This document shows, piece by piece, positions 16,752 through 25,428 of a DNA stretch of 61,534 bases (positions within the stretch are counted from its first letter, which is position 1; the number at the start of each line of letters is the position of its first letter). Made by a program: the position numbers and the translations under genes. This DNA is from Nonomuraea glycinis. GTDB taxonomy: Bacteria > Actinomycetota > Actinomycetes > Streptosporangiales > Streptosporangiaceae. The DNA is taken from the NCBI RefSeq assembly GCF_014646515.1, contig NZ_BMNK01000029.1, positions 1 to 61,534 of the forward strand. Direction: 5' to 3'. Under the pieces are notes generated by a model, which was not told the origin of the DNA, did not search any database, and saw only the letters and a program-made list of their open reading frames with translations.

Positions 16752-18308
16752 ATGCCCGCACTGGTGATCGGGCCGATGTTGCGCTATGTGGATTCTGCCA
16801 GCGCCTCGATCTTTGTGGAGACCGAAGAGCCCTGCGAGGTCACCGTGGAGGCCGACGGCAGGCCGTACAAGTCGCCTACCTTTACCGTCCACGGTCACCA
16901 CTATGCGATCGTCGACATCACAGACCTTTCCCAGGATGCGACCCCCTATGCCGTGCGGCTGGACGGCGAGGAGGTGTGGCCGCTCGAAGGGCGGCCACCC
17001 AGCCGGATCCGGCTGGTCCCCCCGGAGGGGCCGGGCCGGATCGCGTTCGGGTCCTGCCGGACCAGCGCGCCGCACGACACACCGCACGAGATCATCCACG
17101 GGTACGACATGCTGCGCTCCCTCGGCTGCCATCTGTCGCAGGGCGACGACGAGCTGGGGCCGGATCTCCTGCTGCTCCTCGGCGACCAGGTCTACGCCGA
17201 CAACCCCTCGCCCGAGATGCTGAAGTTCATCCACGCCCGGCGCGACAGCGAGCCGAAGAACGAGATCGCCGACTTCGAGGAGTACGCCGAGCTCTACCGG
17301 CAGGCGTGGACCGACCCCGACATCCGCTGGCTGCTCTCCACCGTCCCCACGGCGATGATCTTCGACGATCACGACCTGCGCGACGACTGGAACACGTCCA
17401 TGACCTGGCGCGAGCAGATGGCCGAGACGAGCTGGTGGCAGCGCCGGGTGGTCGCCGGACTCGGCGCGTACTGGATCTACCAGCACCTCGGCAACCTCTC
17501 GCCGGCCGAGCGGGCGGAGGAGCCGTTGCTGCGCGCGTTGCTGGACGGCGGCGGCGACGGCGCCGACGCTCTCGACGCCTTCGCGGCGCGGGCCGACGCC
17601 GACACGAGCAGCAACCGGTGGAGTTACTCCCGCGACCTCGGCCACAGCCGGCTCATCATGATCGACACCAGGTGCGCCAGGCAGCTCACGCCGGGCGACC
17701 GCCGGATGCTCGACCCGCTGGAGTGGGCTTGGCTCGAAGCGGAGGTCGCCAAGCCCGCGGACAGGCTGATCATCGGCTCGTCGATCCCGTTCCTGCTGCC
17801 CGAGGGTGTGCACGGGGTGCAGAACTGGAACGAGGCGCTCTGCGACGGCGCGTGGGGCCGCCCGGTGGCGCGACTGTCGGAGAAGCTCAGGCAGGCCGTG
17901 GACCTGGAGCACTGGGCGGCCTTCAGGCGCTCGTTCGAGGAGCTGTCCAGGATGCTGATCGGGCTGGGCAAGCCGGTGCTGATCCTGTCCGGCGACGTGC
18001 ACTACTCCTACGTCTCCAAGGCCCGCACCGGGCCGGTCTACCAGATCGTCTGCTCGCCGATCCGCAACCCGCTCAGCCGGACGCTGCGCTGGGCCAACGT
18101 GCTGACCCAGTTCGGCGTCGCCACGCTGATCGGCGGGCTGCTGGCGCGCTCGGCCAAGCTGCCGAAGCCGCCGTTCAGATGGCGGGTGATCAAGGGCCCG
18201 TGGTTCCAGAACGCGGTCGCGATGCTCACCTTCCCCGGCGCGGAGGCCACCTGGTACGACTCCACCGGCGACGACATCCGCGAAGTCGGCTCGGTGAAAC
18301 TGGAGTGA
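16752..18308 (+). CDS. PhoD-like alkaline phosphatase/metallophosphatase
   Basis: A 518-aa calcineurin-like phosphoesterase of the PhoD family. An N-terminal beta domain (about 1-95, TEEPCEVTVEADG) precedes the catalytic part with FGSCRTSAP, LLLGDQVYADN, MIFDDHDLRDDWN and ILSGDVHYSYV, which give the metal ligands. No twin-arginine or Sec signal is seen, so it is probably cytosolic, unlike classical secreted PhoD. The ATG at 16752 was chosen because the preceding 14 codons of open frame (MWPHGCRTVK) lack family similarity. Monocistronic. Confidence 0.85.
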   Translation: MPALVIGPMLRYVDSASASIFVETEEPCEVTVEADGRPYKSPTFTVHGHHYAIVDITDLSQDATPYAVRLDGEEVWPLEGRPPSRIRLVPPEGPGRIAFGSCRTSAPHDTPHEIIHGYDMLRSLGCHLSQGDDELGPDLLLLLGDQVYADNPSPEMLKFIHARRDSEPKNEIADFEEYAELYRQAWTDPDIRWLLSTVPTAMIFDDHDLRDDWNTSMTWREQMAETSWWQRRVVAGLGAYWIYQHLGNLSPAERAEEPLLRALLDGGGDGADALDAFAARADADTSSNRWSYSRDLGHSRLIMIDTRCARQLTPGDRRMLDPLEWAWLEAEVAKPADRLIIGSSIPFLLPEGVHGVQNWNEALCDGAWGRPVARLSEKLRQAVDLEHWAAFRRSFEELSRMLIGLGKPVLILSGDVHYSYVSKARTGPVYQIVCSPIRNPLSRTLRWANVLTQFGVATLIGGLLARSAKLPKPPFRWRVIKGPWFQNAVAMLTFPGAEATWYDSTGDDIREVGSVKLE

Positions 18309-18375
18309 AATAGTCGGAACCGGATCCTGCCGTGCGGTCAAGAACAGGGTGACCGCATGAGAGAGGACCGACGAC

Positions 18376-18969
18376 GTGGTGGCTGTTCACGAAGTGTCCG
18401 ATACGGACGACTCAACGCTCATCGGGCGTTCGTTGGACGATCCGGAGAGCTTCGCCGCGCTGTTCGACCGGCACGCCGACGAGATCCACCGCTACGCCGC
18501 CAGACGCCTCGGCCCGGAGACCGCCGAGGACGTCACCGGTGAGGTGTTCCTGGTCGCCTTCCGGCGCCGTGCCCGCTACGACCGGACCTGGCCCGACGCC
18601 AGGCCCTGGTTGTACGGCATCGCCACCAAGGTCGTCGCCCAGCACCGCAGGACCGAACGGCGGCGCAACCACGCGATGGCCAGGATGGCCGGCGCGGAGC
18701 GGCCGGGCTCGTTCGACGAGCGCAGCGTGGAACGGGTCACCGCCGAGCAACTCCAGCCCAGGCTGGCCCGGGCGCTGACCCGGCTCAACGCGGCCGAGCG
18801 GGACCTGCTGCTGCTCGTGGCCTGGACCGACCTCACCTACGAGGAGGCGGCGATCGCCCTCGGCGTGCCGGTCGGCACAGTGCGGTCCCGACTGCACAGG
18901 CTCCGCGTGAAAGTGCGCAGGGCACTCGGCGGTAACCACCCCTTCGCAGAGGAGCCCCAGGATGGATGA
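18376..18969 (+). CDS. ECF-type RNA polymerase sigma factor
   Basis: A 197-aa sigma factor. Region 2 is FDRHADEIHRYAARRLGPET followed by AEDVTGEVFLVAFRRR; region 4 is LTYEEAAIALGVPVGTVRSR with RLHRLRVKVRRAL. It binds core RNA polymerase and redirects it to its own promoters. The start is GTG after GAGAGAGGAC. Its 3' end overlaps the next gene by 8 bases, so the two are translationally coupled. The partner is of the CU044_5270 type, which often replaces a classical anti-sigma factor in this family. Confidence 0.9.
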   Translation: MVAVHEVSDTDDSTLIGRSLDDPESFAALFDRHADEIHRYAARRLGPETAEDVTGEVFLVAFRRRARYDRTWPDARPWLYGIATKVVAQHRRTERRRNHAMARMAGAERPGSFDERSVERVTAEQLQPRLARALTRLNAAERDLLLLVAWTDLTYEEAAIALGVPVGTVRSRLHRLRVKVRRALGGNHPFAEEPQDG

Positions 18970-20194
18970 CGAGTTCAAGGACTTCGTGGACGGCCGCCCC
19001 GCCGTGCCGCCGTACCGGCCGGAAGCCCGCGCGCAGGCGCGGGAGCGGCTGTTGCGCGAGGCCCACCGCGGGTTTCGCCTTCCCCGGCTGGGCTGGCAGG
19101 CCGTGGCCGCCTTCGGGGTGACCGTCACCCTCGTCGGCGGCGTGGCGGTGGCCCTGGCGGGCCAGGGCGGCGGACCGGAAGGAACCTCGACCGCCGGTAC
19201 GGTCAACCGCACCGCGGCGCAGTACTTCCCCGAACTCCACCCCAAGCCGGGCCAGTTCATCCTCATCGAGTCCGACACCATGTACGGCGCGACCGCCGGA
19301 AGGGCGGACGGGGAGCCGACCCGTCATCTGTACCGGACGCACCGGAAGATCTACCAGTCGGTCGACGGGCGGGCCCCCGGGCTGCTGCTGATCGACGGCC
19401 TGGAGCCGAAGCCGTGGCCGGGGGAGGAACTGCCGGCGGACGCGCGCCGGGCGGAGCCGCCCTTCCGGTCATGGGTCGCGTCCTGTCCCGGCCGGCGGGA
19501 CGACTACTCCTACCTGAGCGCGCTGCCCGCCGACCCCAAGCGGATGCGGGAGCGGTTCTACCAGGATGATCCGGGCGATCGCAACGCGGACGAGATGGCC
19601 TTCGACGCGGCGGGTGAGCTGGTCAGGGAGACGTACCTGCCCAAGGCGCAGCGGGAGGCGGTGTTCGAGGCGATCAAGGCCATCCCCGGGGTCGAGGAGG
19701 CCCAGGGGGTCCAGGACTCGGCCGGGCGCTCGGGCGTCGCGCTCGGGCGGCCGATGAGCGGAACGCTCCACCAGCTCATCTTCGACCCGGAGACCCGCAC
19801 GCTGCTGGGCGAGCGGGGCACGGTCCTGGACGCGAAGGCGGCCGGCGCGCCCGTGGGGAGCCTCGTCGCGCACACCGCCGAGCTCAGCGTCACGGTCGTG
19901 GACAAGCTGCCGGAGCTCAGCGATGTCGACGGCGACGGCAGTTGCGTACAGGAGCCGGTTCCCGCCGAGTCCACGCCGCCGCCGGCTGTGACGGCGACCC
20001 CCCAGCCGGATGACGGGCCCGTCGACGAGCCGTCGGAGGCCAGGCGGCGGGTCTTGCCTGACGAGCCCGTCGACGAGCCGTCGACGGCCGCGACGATGAC
20101 CCCCCAGCCGGACGACGGGCCCGTCGACGAGCCGTCGGAGGCCCATTCCACCCAGGTGCCCGCTGGCTGGCCCACCGATTCTCCTTCCGGCTGA
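18962..20194 (+). CDS. CU044_5270-family membrane protein, sigma-factor partner
   Basis: A 410-aa protein with a cytosolic N-terminus (residues 1-40, DEFKDFVDGRPAVPPYRP), one transmembrane helix (about 47-68, VAAFGVTVTLVGGVAVALAG) and a large outside domain with LIFDPETRTLLGERGTVLD, typical of CU044_5270 proteins. The C-terminus (about 340-410) is a low-complexity acidic tail in which PDDGPVDEPSEA recurs. It probably senses an envelope condition and controls the upstream ECF sigma factor (inference from coupling). A double hairpin terminator follows. Confidence 0.75.
   Translation: MDDEFKDFVDGRPAVPPYRPEARAQARERLLREAHRGFRLPRLGWQAVAAFGVTVTLVGGVAVALAGQGGGPEGTSTAGTVNRTAAQYFPELHPKPGQFILIESDTMYGATAGRADGEPTRHLYRTHRKIYQSVDGRAPGLLLIDGLEPKPWPGEELPADARRAEPPFRSWVASCPGRRDDYSYLSALPADPKRMRERFYQDDPGDRNADEMAFDAAGELVRETYLPKAQREAVFEAIKAIPGVEEAQGVQDSAGRSGVALGRPMSGTLHQLIFDPETRTLLGERGTVLDAKAAGAPVGSLVAHTAELSVTVVDKLPELSDVDGDGSCVQEPVPAESTPPPAVTATPQPDDGPVDEPSEARRRVLPDEPVDEPSTAATMTPQPDDGPVDEPSEAHSTQVPAGWPTDSPSG
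19997..20145 (+). repeat. Direct repeats encoding the acidic tail
   Basis: CCCCAGCCGGATGACGGGCC (about 20000) and its near copy with GGACGACGGGCC (about 20102), each followed by CGTCGACGAGCCGTCGGAGG, are direct repeats about 102 bases apart; a shorter GAGCCCGTCGACGAGCCGTC lies between them. They encode PQPDDGPVDEPSEA. Confidence 0.7.
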
Positions 20195-20220
20195 CCGCGC
20201 CACGTACCGCAACAGGCCTA

Positions 20221-20299
20221 GGCCCGCGTCCGGGGGAAGGACGCGGGCCCTACCCAGGGGGCGGGAACGGCCCGCGTCCTTGTCAGGGCGCGGGCCGTT
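20221..20299. terminator. Double hairpin, bidirectional terminator
   Basis: GGCCCGCGTCC (20221-20231) pairs with GGACGCGGGCC (20239-20249), and AACGGCCCGCG (20266-20276) pairs with CGCGGGCCGTT (20289-20299). Both 11-bp stems are perfect and sit between the convergent CU044_5270 and ornithine aminotransferase genes. Confidence 0.75.
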
Positions 20300-20309
20300 A
20301 CCCGATGGG

Positions 20310-21518
20310 TCAGCGGAAGGAGTCGATCGCGTCGGCGAGCTGGTCGACCGCCCAGAGGAGGTCCTCCTCGGAGATCACGATCGGCGGCGCGAGCCGGATC
20401 GTGGACCCGTGCGTGTCCTTGGCCAGCACGCCGCGCGCCATCAGCGCCTTGGAGATCTCGCGACCGGTGGCCAGGGAGGAGTCGATGTCGACGCCCGCCC
20501 ACAGGCCGCGCCCGCGCACCGTCACCACGCCGTGGCCGATCAGCTCGCGCAGCCGGGCGTGCAGCACCTCGCCGAGCTTGGTGGCCCGGTCCTGGTACTC
20601 GCCGGTGTTGAGCAGGTCGATCACGGCGTTGCCGACGGCGCACGCGAGCGGGTTGCCGCCGAAGGTGGAGCCGTGCTGACCCGGCTTGATCACGCCGAGC
20701 ACGTCCTCGTTCGCGGCGATGGCCGAGACCGGGACGACGCCGCCGCCCAGGGCCTTGCCCAGGACGTAGATGTCCGGCACGACGCCCTCGTGGTCGCAGG
20801 CGAACGTCGCGCCGGTACGGCCGAGGCCGGACTGGATCTCGTCGGCGATCATGAGCACGTTCTGCTCGGTGCACAGCTCGCGCACCTCGGTGAGGTAGCC
20901 GTCCGGCGGCACCAGCACCCCGGCCTCGCCCTGGATCGGCTCGATCAGCACCGCGACGGTGTTGGCGTCGATGGCCTCCCTGATCGCCTCCGTGGAGCCG
21001 TACTTCACGACCGTGAAGCCCGGCGTGTACGGCCCGAAGTCGGCGCGGGCGTCCTCGTCGGTGGAGAAGCTGACGATCGTCGTGGTACGGCCGTGGAAGT
21101 TGTCCTCCATCACGATGATGGTGGCCTTGTCCCGTTCGACCCCCTTGACCAGGTAGCCCCACTTGCGGGCGACCTTGATCGCGGTCTCCACGGCCTCGGC
21201 GCCGGTGTTCATCGGCAGGATCATGTCCTTGCCGGTGAGGTCCCCGAGTCCGGCGCAGAACCTGGCGAACTGGTCATGGTAGAAGGCGCGGCTGGTCAGC
21301 GTCAGGTGCTTGAGCTGCTCCTGCGCCGCCTCGATGATCTTCTGGTTGCCGTGGCCGAAGTTCAGTGACGAGTAGCCGGACAGGAAGTCCAGGTAGCGCT
21401 TGCCCTCGACGTCGGTTACCCAGGAGCCGTCCGCCTCGTGGATCACCACGGGCAGCGGGTGGTAGTTGTGCGCGCTGCGGCGCTCACTGACCTCTATGAG
21501 TTCGGCGCTGGTGGTCAT
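20310..21518 (-). CDS. rocD: Ornithine--oxo-acid aminotransferase
   Basis: A 402-aa class III PLP aminotransferase that turns ornithine and 2-oxoglutarate into glutamate-5-semialdehyde and glutamate. Visible are MNTGAEAVETAIKVARKWGY, the PLP-binding MIADEIQSGLGRTG, and the Schiff-base lysine in YVLGKALGGGVVPVSA. Length matches RocD/OAT. It is immediately downstream of the dimethylargininase-like gene (stop TGA directly followed by ATG), and the pair lies downstream of an Lrp regulator, so arginine-derived ornithine/citrulline catabolism is likely. Confidence 0.9.
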   Translation of the reverse strand: MTTSAELIEVSERRSAHNYHPLPVVIHEADGSWVTDVEGKRYLDFLSGYSSLNFGHGNQKIIEAAQEQLKHLTLTSRAFYHDQFARFCAGLGDLTGKDMILPMNTGAEAVETAIKVARKWGYLVKGVERDKATIIVMEDNFHGRTTTIVSFSTDEDARADFGPYTPGFTVVKYGSTEAIREAIDANTVAVLIEPIQGEAGVLVPPDGYLTEVRELCTEQNVLMIADEIQSGLGRTGATFACDHEGVVPDIYVLGKALGGGVVPVSAIAANEDVLGVIKPGQHGSTFGGNPLACAVGNAVIDLLNTGEYQDRATKLGEVLHARLRELIGHGVVTVRGRGLWAGVDIDSSLATGREISKALMARGVLAKDTHGSTIRLAPPIVISEEDLLWAVDQLADAIDSFR

Positions 21519-22316
21519 TCAGTTCTCCCCCCTGATCTCCAGTGTGCAGCACTTGGGGCCGCCACCTGCTTTGCGCAGCTCCGACAGCTCGACGGGGATC
21601 ACCTCGTAGCCGCGCCGCTTCAGCTCCAGCTGAAGGTCGCCGGCCTCGGAGTTGATCACCACGTGGCTGCCGTCGCTGACCGCGTTGAGGCCGAGCACCT
21701 CGGCGTCGAGCGCCGTCGCGAGCACGGCGTCCGGAAACAGCCAGCGCAGCACCTCACGGCTGCCTGCGGAGAAGGCGCCGGGATAGTAGGCGACGTTGCG
21801 GCCGTCGAGCGGGAACAGGGCCGTGTCCAGGTGGTAGAAACGCGGATCCACCAATGACAACGAGACTACCGGACGGCCGAGGAACTCCTGTGCCTCGTGG
21901 TGCGCGGCGCGGTCGGTGCGAAAGCCCGTGCCCGCGAGGATCACGTCGTCGAGCGCGAGGAAGTCGCCCTCGCCCTCGTTGACGTGCGTGGCCTGCAGCG
22001 TCTCGAACCCGCGCTCGGCGAACCAGCGCAGGTAGGCGGGCCCCTCGGGGACCCGCTGGGGGAAGGCGAAGCTGGCGCCGTAGACCCGGCCGCCGACGAC
22101 GAGCGCGCCGTTGGCGGCGAAGACCATGTCCGGCAGGCCCTCGATCGGGTCGATCAGGCTCACCTGGTGCCCGAGGCTCTCGTACACGGCCTTGAGACCT
22201 TCCCACTGGCGGACGGCGAGGTCGCGATCGGAGCCGGCTTCGGGATGCATCCACGGGTTGATCGCATACTCGACCGCGAAGTGGTCGGGGCGACACATCA
22301 GGAAGTGTCTGGGCAT
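21519..22316 (-). CDS. ddaH: Dimethylargininase / amidinotransferase-family hydrolase
   Basis: A 265-aa guanidino-group-modifying enzyme (pentein fold). Substrate motifs include DMVFAANGALVV, NEGEGDFL, the catalytic histidine in FYHLDTALFPLD and the catalytic cysteine in GGGPKCCTLE (Cys256). Family members hydrolyse dimethylarginine or arginine to citrulline; some make ornithine and ammonia, which would suit the directly following rocD. The exact substrate cannot be read from sequence. No Shine-Dalgarno stands out at the ATG. Confidence 0.8.
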   Translation of the reverse strand: MPRHFLMCRPDHFAVEYAINPWMHPEAGSDRDLAVRQWEGLKAVYESLGHQVSLIDPIEGLPDMVFAANGALVVGGRVYGASFAFPQRVPEGPAYLRWFAERGFETLQATHVNEGEGDFLALDDVILAGTGFRTDRAAHHEAQEFLGRPVVSLSLVDPRFYHLDTALFPLDGRNVAYYPGAFSAGSREVLRWLFPDAVLATALDAEVLGLNAVSDGSHVVINSEAGDLQLELKRRGYEVIPVELSELRKAGGGPKCCTLEIRGEN

Positions 22317-22439
22317 GCAGGGCTCCGGAGTTGTGCGTAGTGAAAGGTCCTCACAGCAGGGGACGGATACAGCCTAAGAAGCGGCGTTGTCGCAGGTAAG
22401 AGGGCGGTATTGCGTGTATGCGAGGTTCTGTTGCGAGTT

Positions 22440-22925
22440 TCAGCCGGGGACCGGCGATCCGTTGCGCGGCTCCGCCACCGCGCTCCCGGGAGGGCTGTCG
22501 ACCAGCCTGGACAGCACGATCGAGCTCTTCGTCCGCACCACGAACGCCTCCGCCGCTATCCGCTCGATCACCCGCTCCACATGGCGTACGTCGGTCGCCC
22601 GGATGTGCAGCAGCGCGTCCGCCTCGCCGGTGATCGTGGCCGCGCCGACCACCTCCGGATAGCGGGCCACGGCCAGCGCGATGTCGGACGGCTTGGTCTT
22701 GCCCTGGCAGAACAGCTCGACGTAGGCCTCGGTCGTCCAGCCGAGCGCCTGCGGCGCCACCCTGGCGCTGAAACCGGTGATCGCGCCGGTCACCCGCAGC
22801 CGATCCACCCGCCGCTTGACCGCCGACGCGCTCAACCCCACCTGATGGCCGATCTCGGCGTAGGTCGCGCGGGCGTCCTCGACGAGCGCGGCGATGATGT
22901 CACGGTCCAACCGATCCAGTTCCAC
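22440..22925 (-). CDS. Lrp/AsnC-family regulator
   Basis: A 161-aa regulator with an N-terminal winged HTH (LDRLDRDIIAALVEDARATY then AEIGHQVGLSASAVKRRVDR) and a C-terminal RAM/AsnC ligand domain (about 65-145). The start is GTG at 22925: no Shine-Dalgarno, but TATACA lies exactly 6 bases upstream, so the mRNA is probably leaderless. It lies 123 bases upstream of ddaH-rocD on the same strand and probably controls them in response to an amino acid, as Lrp proteins do for amino-acid catabolic genes. Confidence 0.85.
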   Translation of the reverse strand: MELDRLDRDIIAALVEDARATYAEIGHQVGLSASAVKRRVDRLRVTGAITGFSARVAPQALGWTTEAYVELFCQGKTKPSDIALAVARYPEVVGAATITGEADALLHIRATDVRHVERVIERIAAEAFVVRTKSSIVLSRLVDSPPGSAVAEPRNGSPVPG

Positions 22926-22930
22926 GCGCT

Positions 22931-22940
22931 CTGTATACAG
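22931..22940 (-). promoter_or_regulatory. Palindromic leaderless -10 of the Lrp gene
   Basis: CTGTATACAG is a perfect 10-bp palindrome containing TATACA, 6 bases upstream of the GTG start. It could serve both as -10 and as an autoregulatory site. Confidence 0.45.
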
Positions 22941-23018
22941 CCTCGCCCGTGTGGCGCGCGACGATCTGAGCACGCGAGACTGGGCGCTACGCACACCGGC
23001 CGGAAGGTTCCCGAAGAG

Positions 23019-25364
23019 ATGAGCAGAACGAGGTTCCCGGAAGACTTCGTGTGGGGCACGTCCACGTCCGCCTACCAGGTCGAAGGCGCCAACGGGGAGG
23101 ACGGCAGGGGCCCTTCCATCTGGGACTCCTTCTCCGACTCCGGGGCCGCCTGCGACCACTACCACCGCTATCCCGACGACGTGCGGCTGATGAAGGACCT
23201 GGGCGTGGGCGCCTACCGGTTCTCGGTGAGCTGGCCCAGGGTGCTGCCCGAGGGGGCCGGCCGGGTGAACCCGGCGGGGCTGGACTTCTACGACAAGCTG
23301 GTCGACGAGCTGCTGGACGCGGGGATCAAGCCGTACGTCACCCTCTACCACTGGGACCTGCCCCAGGCGCTGGAGGAGCGCGGCGGCTGGCCGGAGCGGG
23401 ACACCGCCTACCGGTTCGCCGACTACGCGCAGGTGGTGCACGATCGGCTGGGCGACCGGGTGGGCACCTGGCTGACGCTGAACGAGCCGTGGGTGGCGGC
23501 GTTCATCGGCCACGCCGCAGGCATCCACGCGCCCGGCAGGAAGTCGGCCGCCGACGCGTTCACCGCCGCGCACCACATGCTGCTCGGGCACGGGCTGGCG
23601 GCCCGCGCGCTCCGCGCGGCGGGCGCCGCCGAGGTCGGCGTGGCGCTCAACCTCGCCCCCGTGCTGACTCCCGGCCAGGTGACCGGCTCCGGCAAGCGGC
23701 TCTCCGAGGAGGACGCCGAGGCGGTGGACCGGATCGACCAGCTCATGCACGGCCAGTTCCTGGAGCCGATGCTGCGCGGCCGCTATCCGGAGCGCCTGCT
23801 GGAGATCGTGGACCGGACCGCCGGGCTCGGCCATGTCCGCGACGGGGACCTGGAGATCATCGCCCAGCCCATCGACCTGCTCGGCGTCAACTACTACGCG
23901 CCCTGCGTGGTCCAGGCCCAGCCCGGCGAGCCGGCCGACCTCGCCTATCCGGGCAGCGAGAACATCCTGTTCACCACCGTGCCGACCGCCGTGACCGCCA
24001 TGGGCTGGGCCATCGTGCCGAGCGCGCTGACGCTGCTGCTGGGCCGGCTGTCGCGGGACTACCCCGACCTGAATCTCATGATCACCGAGAACGGGGCCGA
24101 CTTCGCCGACACCGTGACCGGCGACGGCGTCCACGACGCCGACCGCGTCAGCTTCATCGAGGAGCACCTGCGCGCCCTGCTGACCGCCGTCGAGCAGGGC
24201 GCCAAGGTGCGCGGCTACCTCGTCTGGTCGCTGCTCGACTGCCACGAGTGGGCCGACGGCTACCAGCGCAGGTTCGGTCTCGTCCACGTGGACTTCGGCA
24301 CCCAGCGGCGGATCATGAAGGACAGCGCCCTGTGGTACCGCGACGTCATCAAGCGCGGCGGGCTCGGCGACGACCGGCTCAGACGTCCCACGCTGGAGAC
24401 CGTGGCCGCGCGCGCCCGCGTCTCCAGGGCCACCGTCTCCCGTGTGGTCAACGGCGAGCCATCGGTCAGCGCGGACGCGCGCGCGAAGGTGCTGCTGGCC
24501 GTCAAGGAGCTCGGCTACGTGCCCAACGCGGCGGCCAGGAGCCTGGTCACCCGCCGCACCGACACCATCGCGCTGGTCCTGTCGGTCCCCGGGCAGCGCG
24601 GCGACGCGCTCACGGCCGCTGTCGTGCACTACGTCACCAGTGTGCTCGAAAGCGCGGGCAAGCGGATCACGCTCATGCTCTCCGACACCGCCGAGAGTCA
24701 CCGGCGCATCGTCCAGCACGTGGAGGCCGGGCTGGTGGACGGGGTGATCCTGCTGCCGGCGGATGACACCGACCCGCTGACCGAGCGGCTGGCCCGCACC
24801 GACGCGCCCATCGTGCTGCTGGGCAAGCCCGCCATCACCTCGCTCGTCCCGTACGTGGACGTGGACAACGCGGCGGGAGCCGCGGCCGCGACCGAGCACC
24901 TGCTGCGCCAGGGGCGCCGGCACATCGGCATGGTCTGCGGCCCCACCCATCTGGTCGCCGTTCAGGACCGGCTCACCGGTCACCGCGACGCCCTCCAGCG
25001 CGCGGGCCTGCGGCCGCACGTGGCGCCCGCCGGCCTCGACGGGGAGTCGGCGGTGGCGGCGACCGCGCGGCTCATGCACGACGCGGGCCGCCTGGACGCG
25101 ATCTTCGCCAGCAGCGACGAGCTGGCCGCCGGCGTCCTGCGGGCGGTCGAGGGGATGGGCCTGCGGGTGCCGGCGGACCTCGCGGTCGTGGGCTTCGGCG
25201 ACGTGGCCGCCGCCTCTTGGACCAGCCCCGCGCTGACCACCGTACGCGTCCCCGTCGCGGGGCAGGCCAAGGCGCTGGCCAGGCTGCTGCTGTCCAGGCT
25301 GGAAGGCAGGCCGACCACCTCGGTCGTGCTGCCTGCGAGCCTGGTGGTCCGCGACAGCGGCTGA
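23019..25364 (+). CDS. GH1 beta-glucosidase fused to a LacI/CebR-type repressor
   Basis: One uninterrupted 781-aa frame. Residues 1 to about 450 are a full GH1 beta-glucosidase: FPEDFVWGTSTSAYQVEGA at the N-terminus, acid/base Glu156 in TLNEPW, nucleophile Glu357 in LMITENGAD, and the C-terminal WSLLDCHEWADGYQRRFGLV. Residue ~455 onward is a full LacI protein: HTH RRPTLETVAARARVSRATVS-RVVNG, hinge YVPNAAARSLVTRRTDTIAL, then a Peripla_BP_3-type sugar-binding domain to the end. The junction GGLGDDRLRRPTLE has no stop and no ATG/GTG that could start LacI separately. Standalone cellobiose-system relatives are normally two genes. A sequencing or assembly error that removed a stop is the alternative. 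Confidence 0.85.
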   Translation: MSRTRFPEDFVWGTSTSAYQVEGANGEDGRGPSIWDSFSDSGAACDHYHRYPDDVRLMKDLGVGAYRFSVSWPRVLPEGAGRVNPAGLDFYDKLVDELLDAGIKPYVTLYHWDLPQALEERGGWPERDTAYRFADYAQVVHDRLGDRVGTWLTLNEPWVAAFIGHAAGIHAPGRKSAADAFTAAHHMLLGHGLAARALRAAGAAEVGVALNLAPVLTPGQVTGSGKRLSEEDAEAVDRIDQLMHGQFLEPMLRGRYPERLLEIVDRTAGLGHVRDGDLEIIAQPIDLLGVNYYAPCVVQAQPGEPADLAYPGSENILFTTVPTAVTAMGWAIVPSALTLLLGRLSRDYPDLNLMITENGADFADTVTGDGVHDADRVSFIEEHLRALLTAVEQGAKVRGYLVWSLLDCHEWADGYQRRFGLVHVDFGTQRRIMKDSALWYRDVIKRGGLGDDRLRRPTLETVAARARVSRATVSRVVNGEPSVSADARAKVLLAVKELGYVPNAAARSLVTRRTDTIALVLSVPGQRGDALTAAVVHYVTSVLESAGKRITLMLSDTAESHRRIVQHVEAGLVDGVILLPADDTDPLTERLARTDAPIVLLGKPAITSLVPYVDVDNAAGAAAATEHLLRQGRRHIGMVCGPTHLVAVQDRLTGHRDALQRAGLRPHVAPAGLDGESAVAATARLMHDAGRLDAIFASSDELAAGVLRAVEGMGLRVPADLAVVGFGDVAAASWTSPALTTVRVPVAGQAKALARLLLSRLEGRPTTSVVLPASLVVRDSG

Positions 25365-25428
25365 GCGGACCCTCGCGGCGGGCGGCCCGGCGGTTAGCAT
25401 CGAAGGACAGCCCTTCGCTGGAGGCCAG

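Noticed and set aside
16712..18313. 533-codon plus-strand frame in another phase over the phosphatase gene
   Set aside because: Arg/Ala/Gly-rich shadow; all PhoD motifs are in the 16752-18308 frame.
22931..22940. CTGTATACAG before Lrp as a member of the GntR regulon
   Set aside because: It shares GTATAC but lacks the second GTATG half; position fits a -10 element better.
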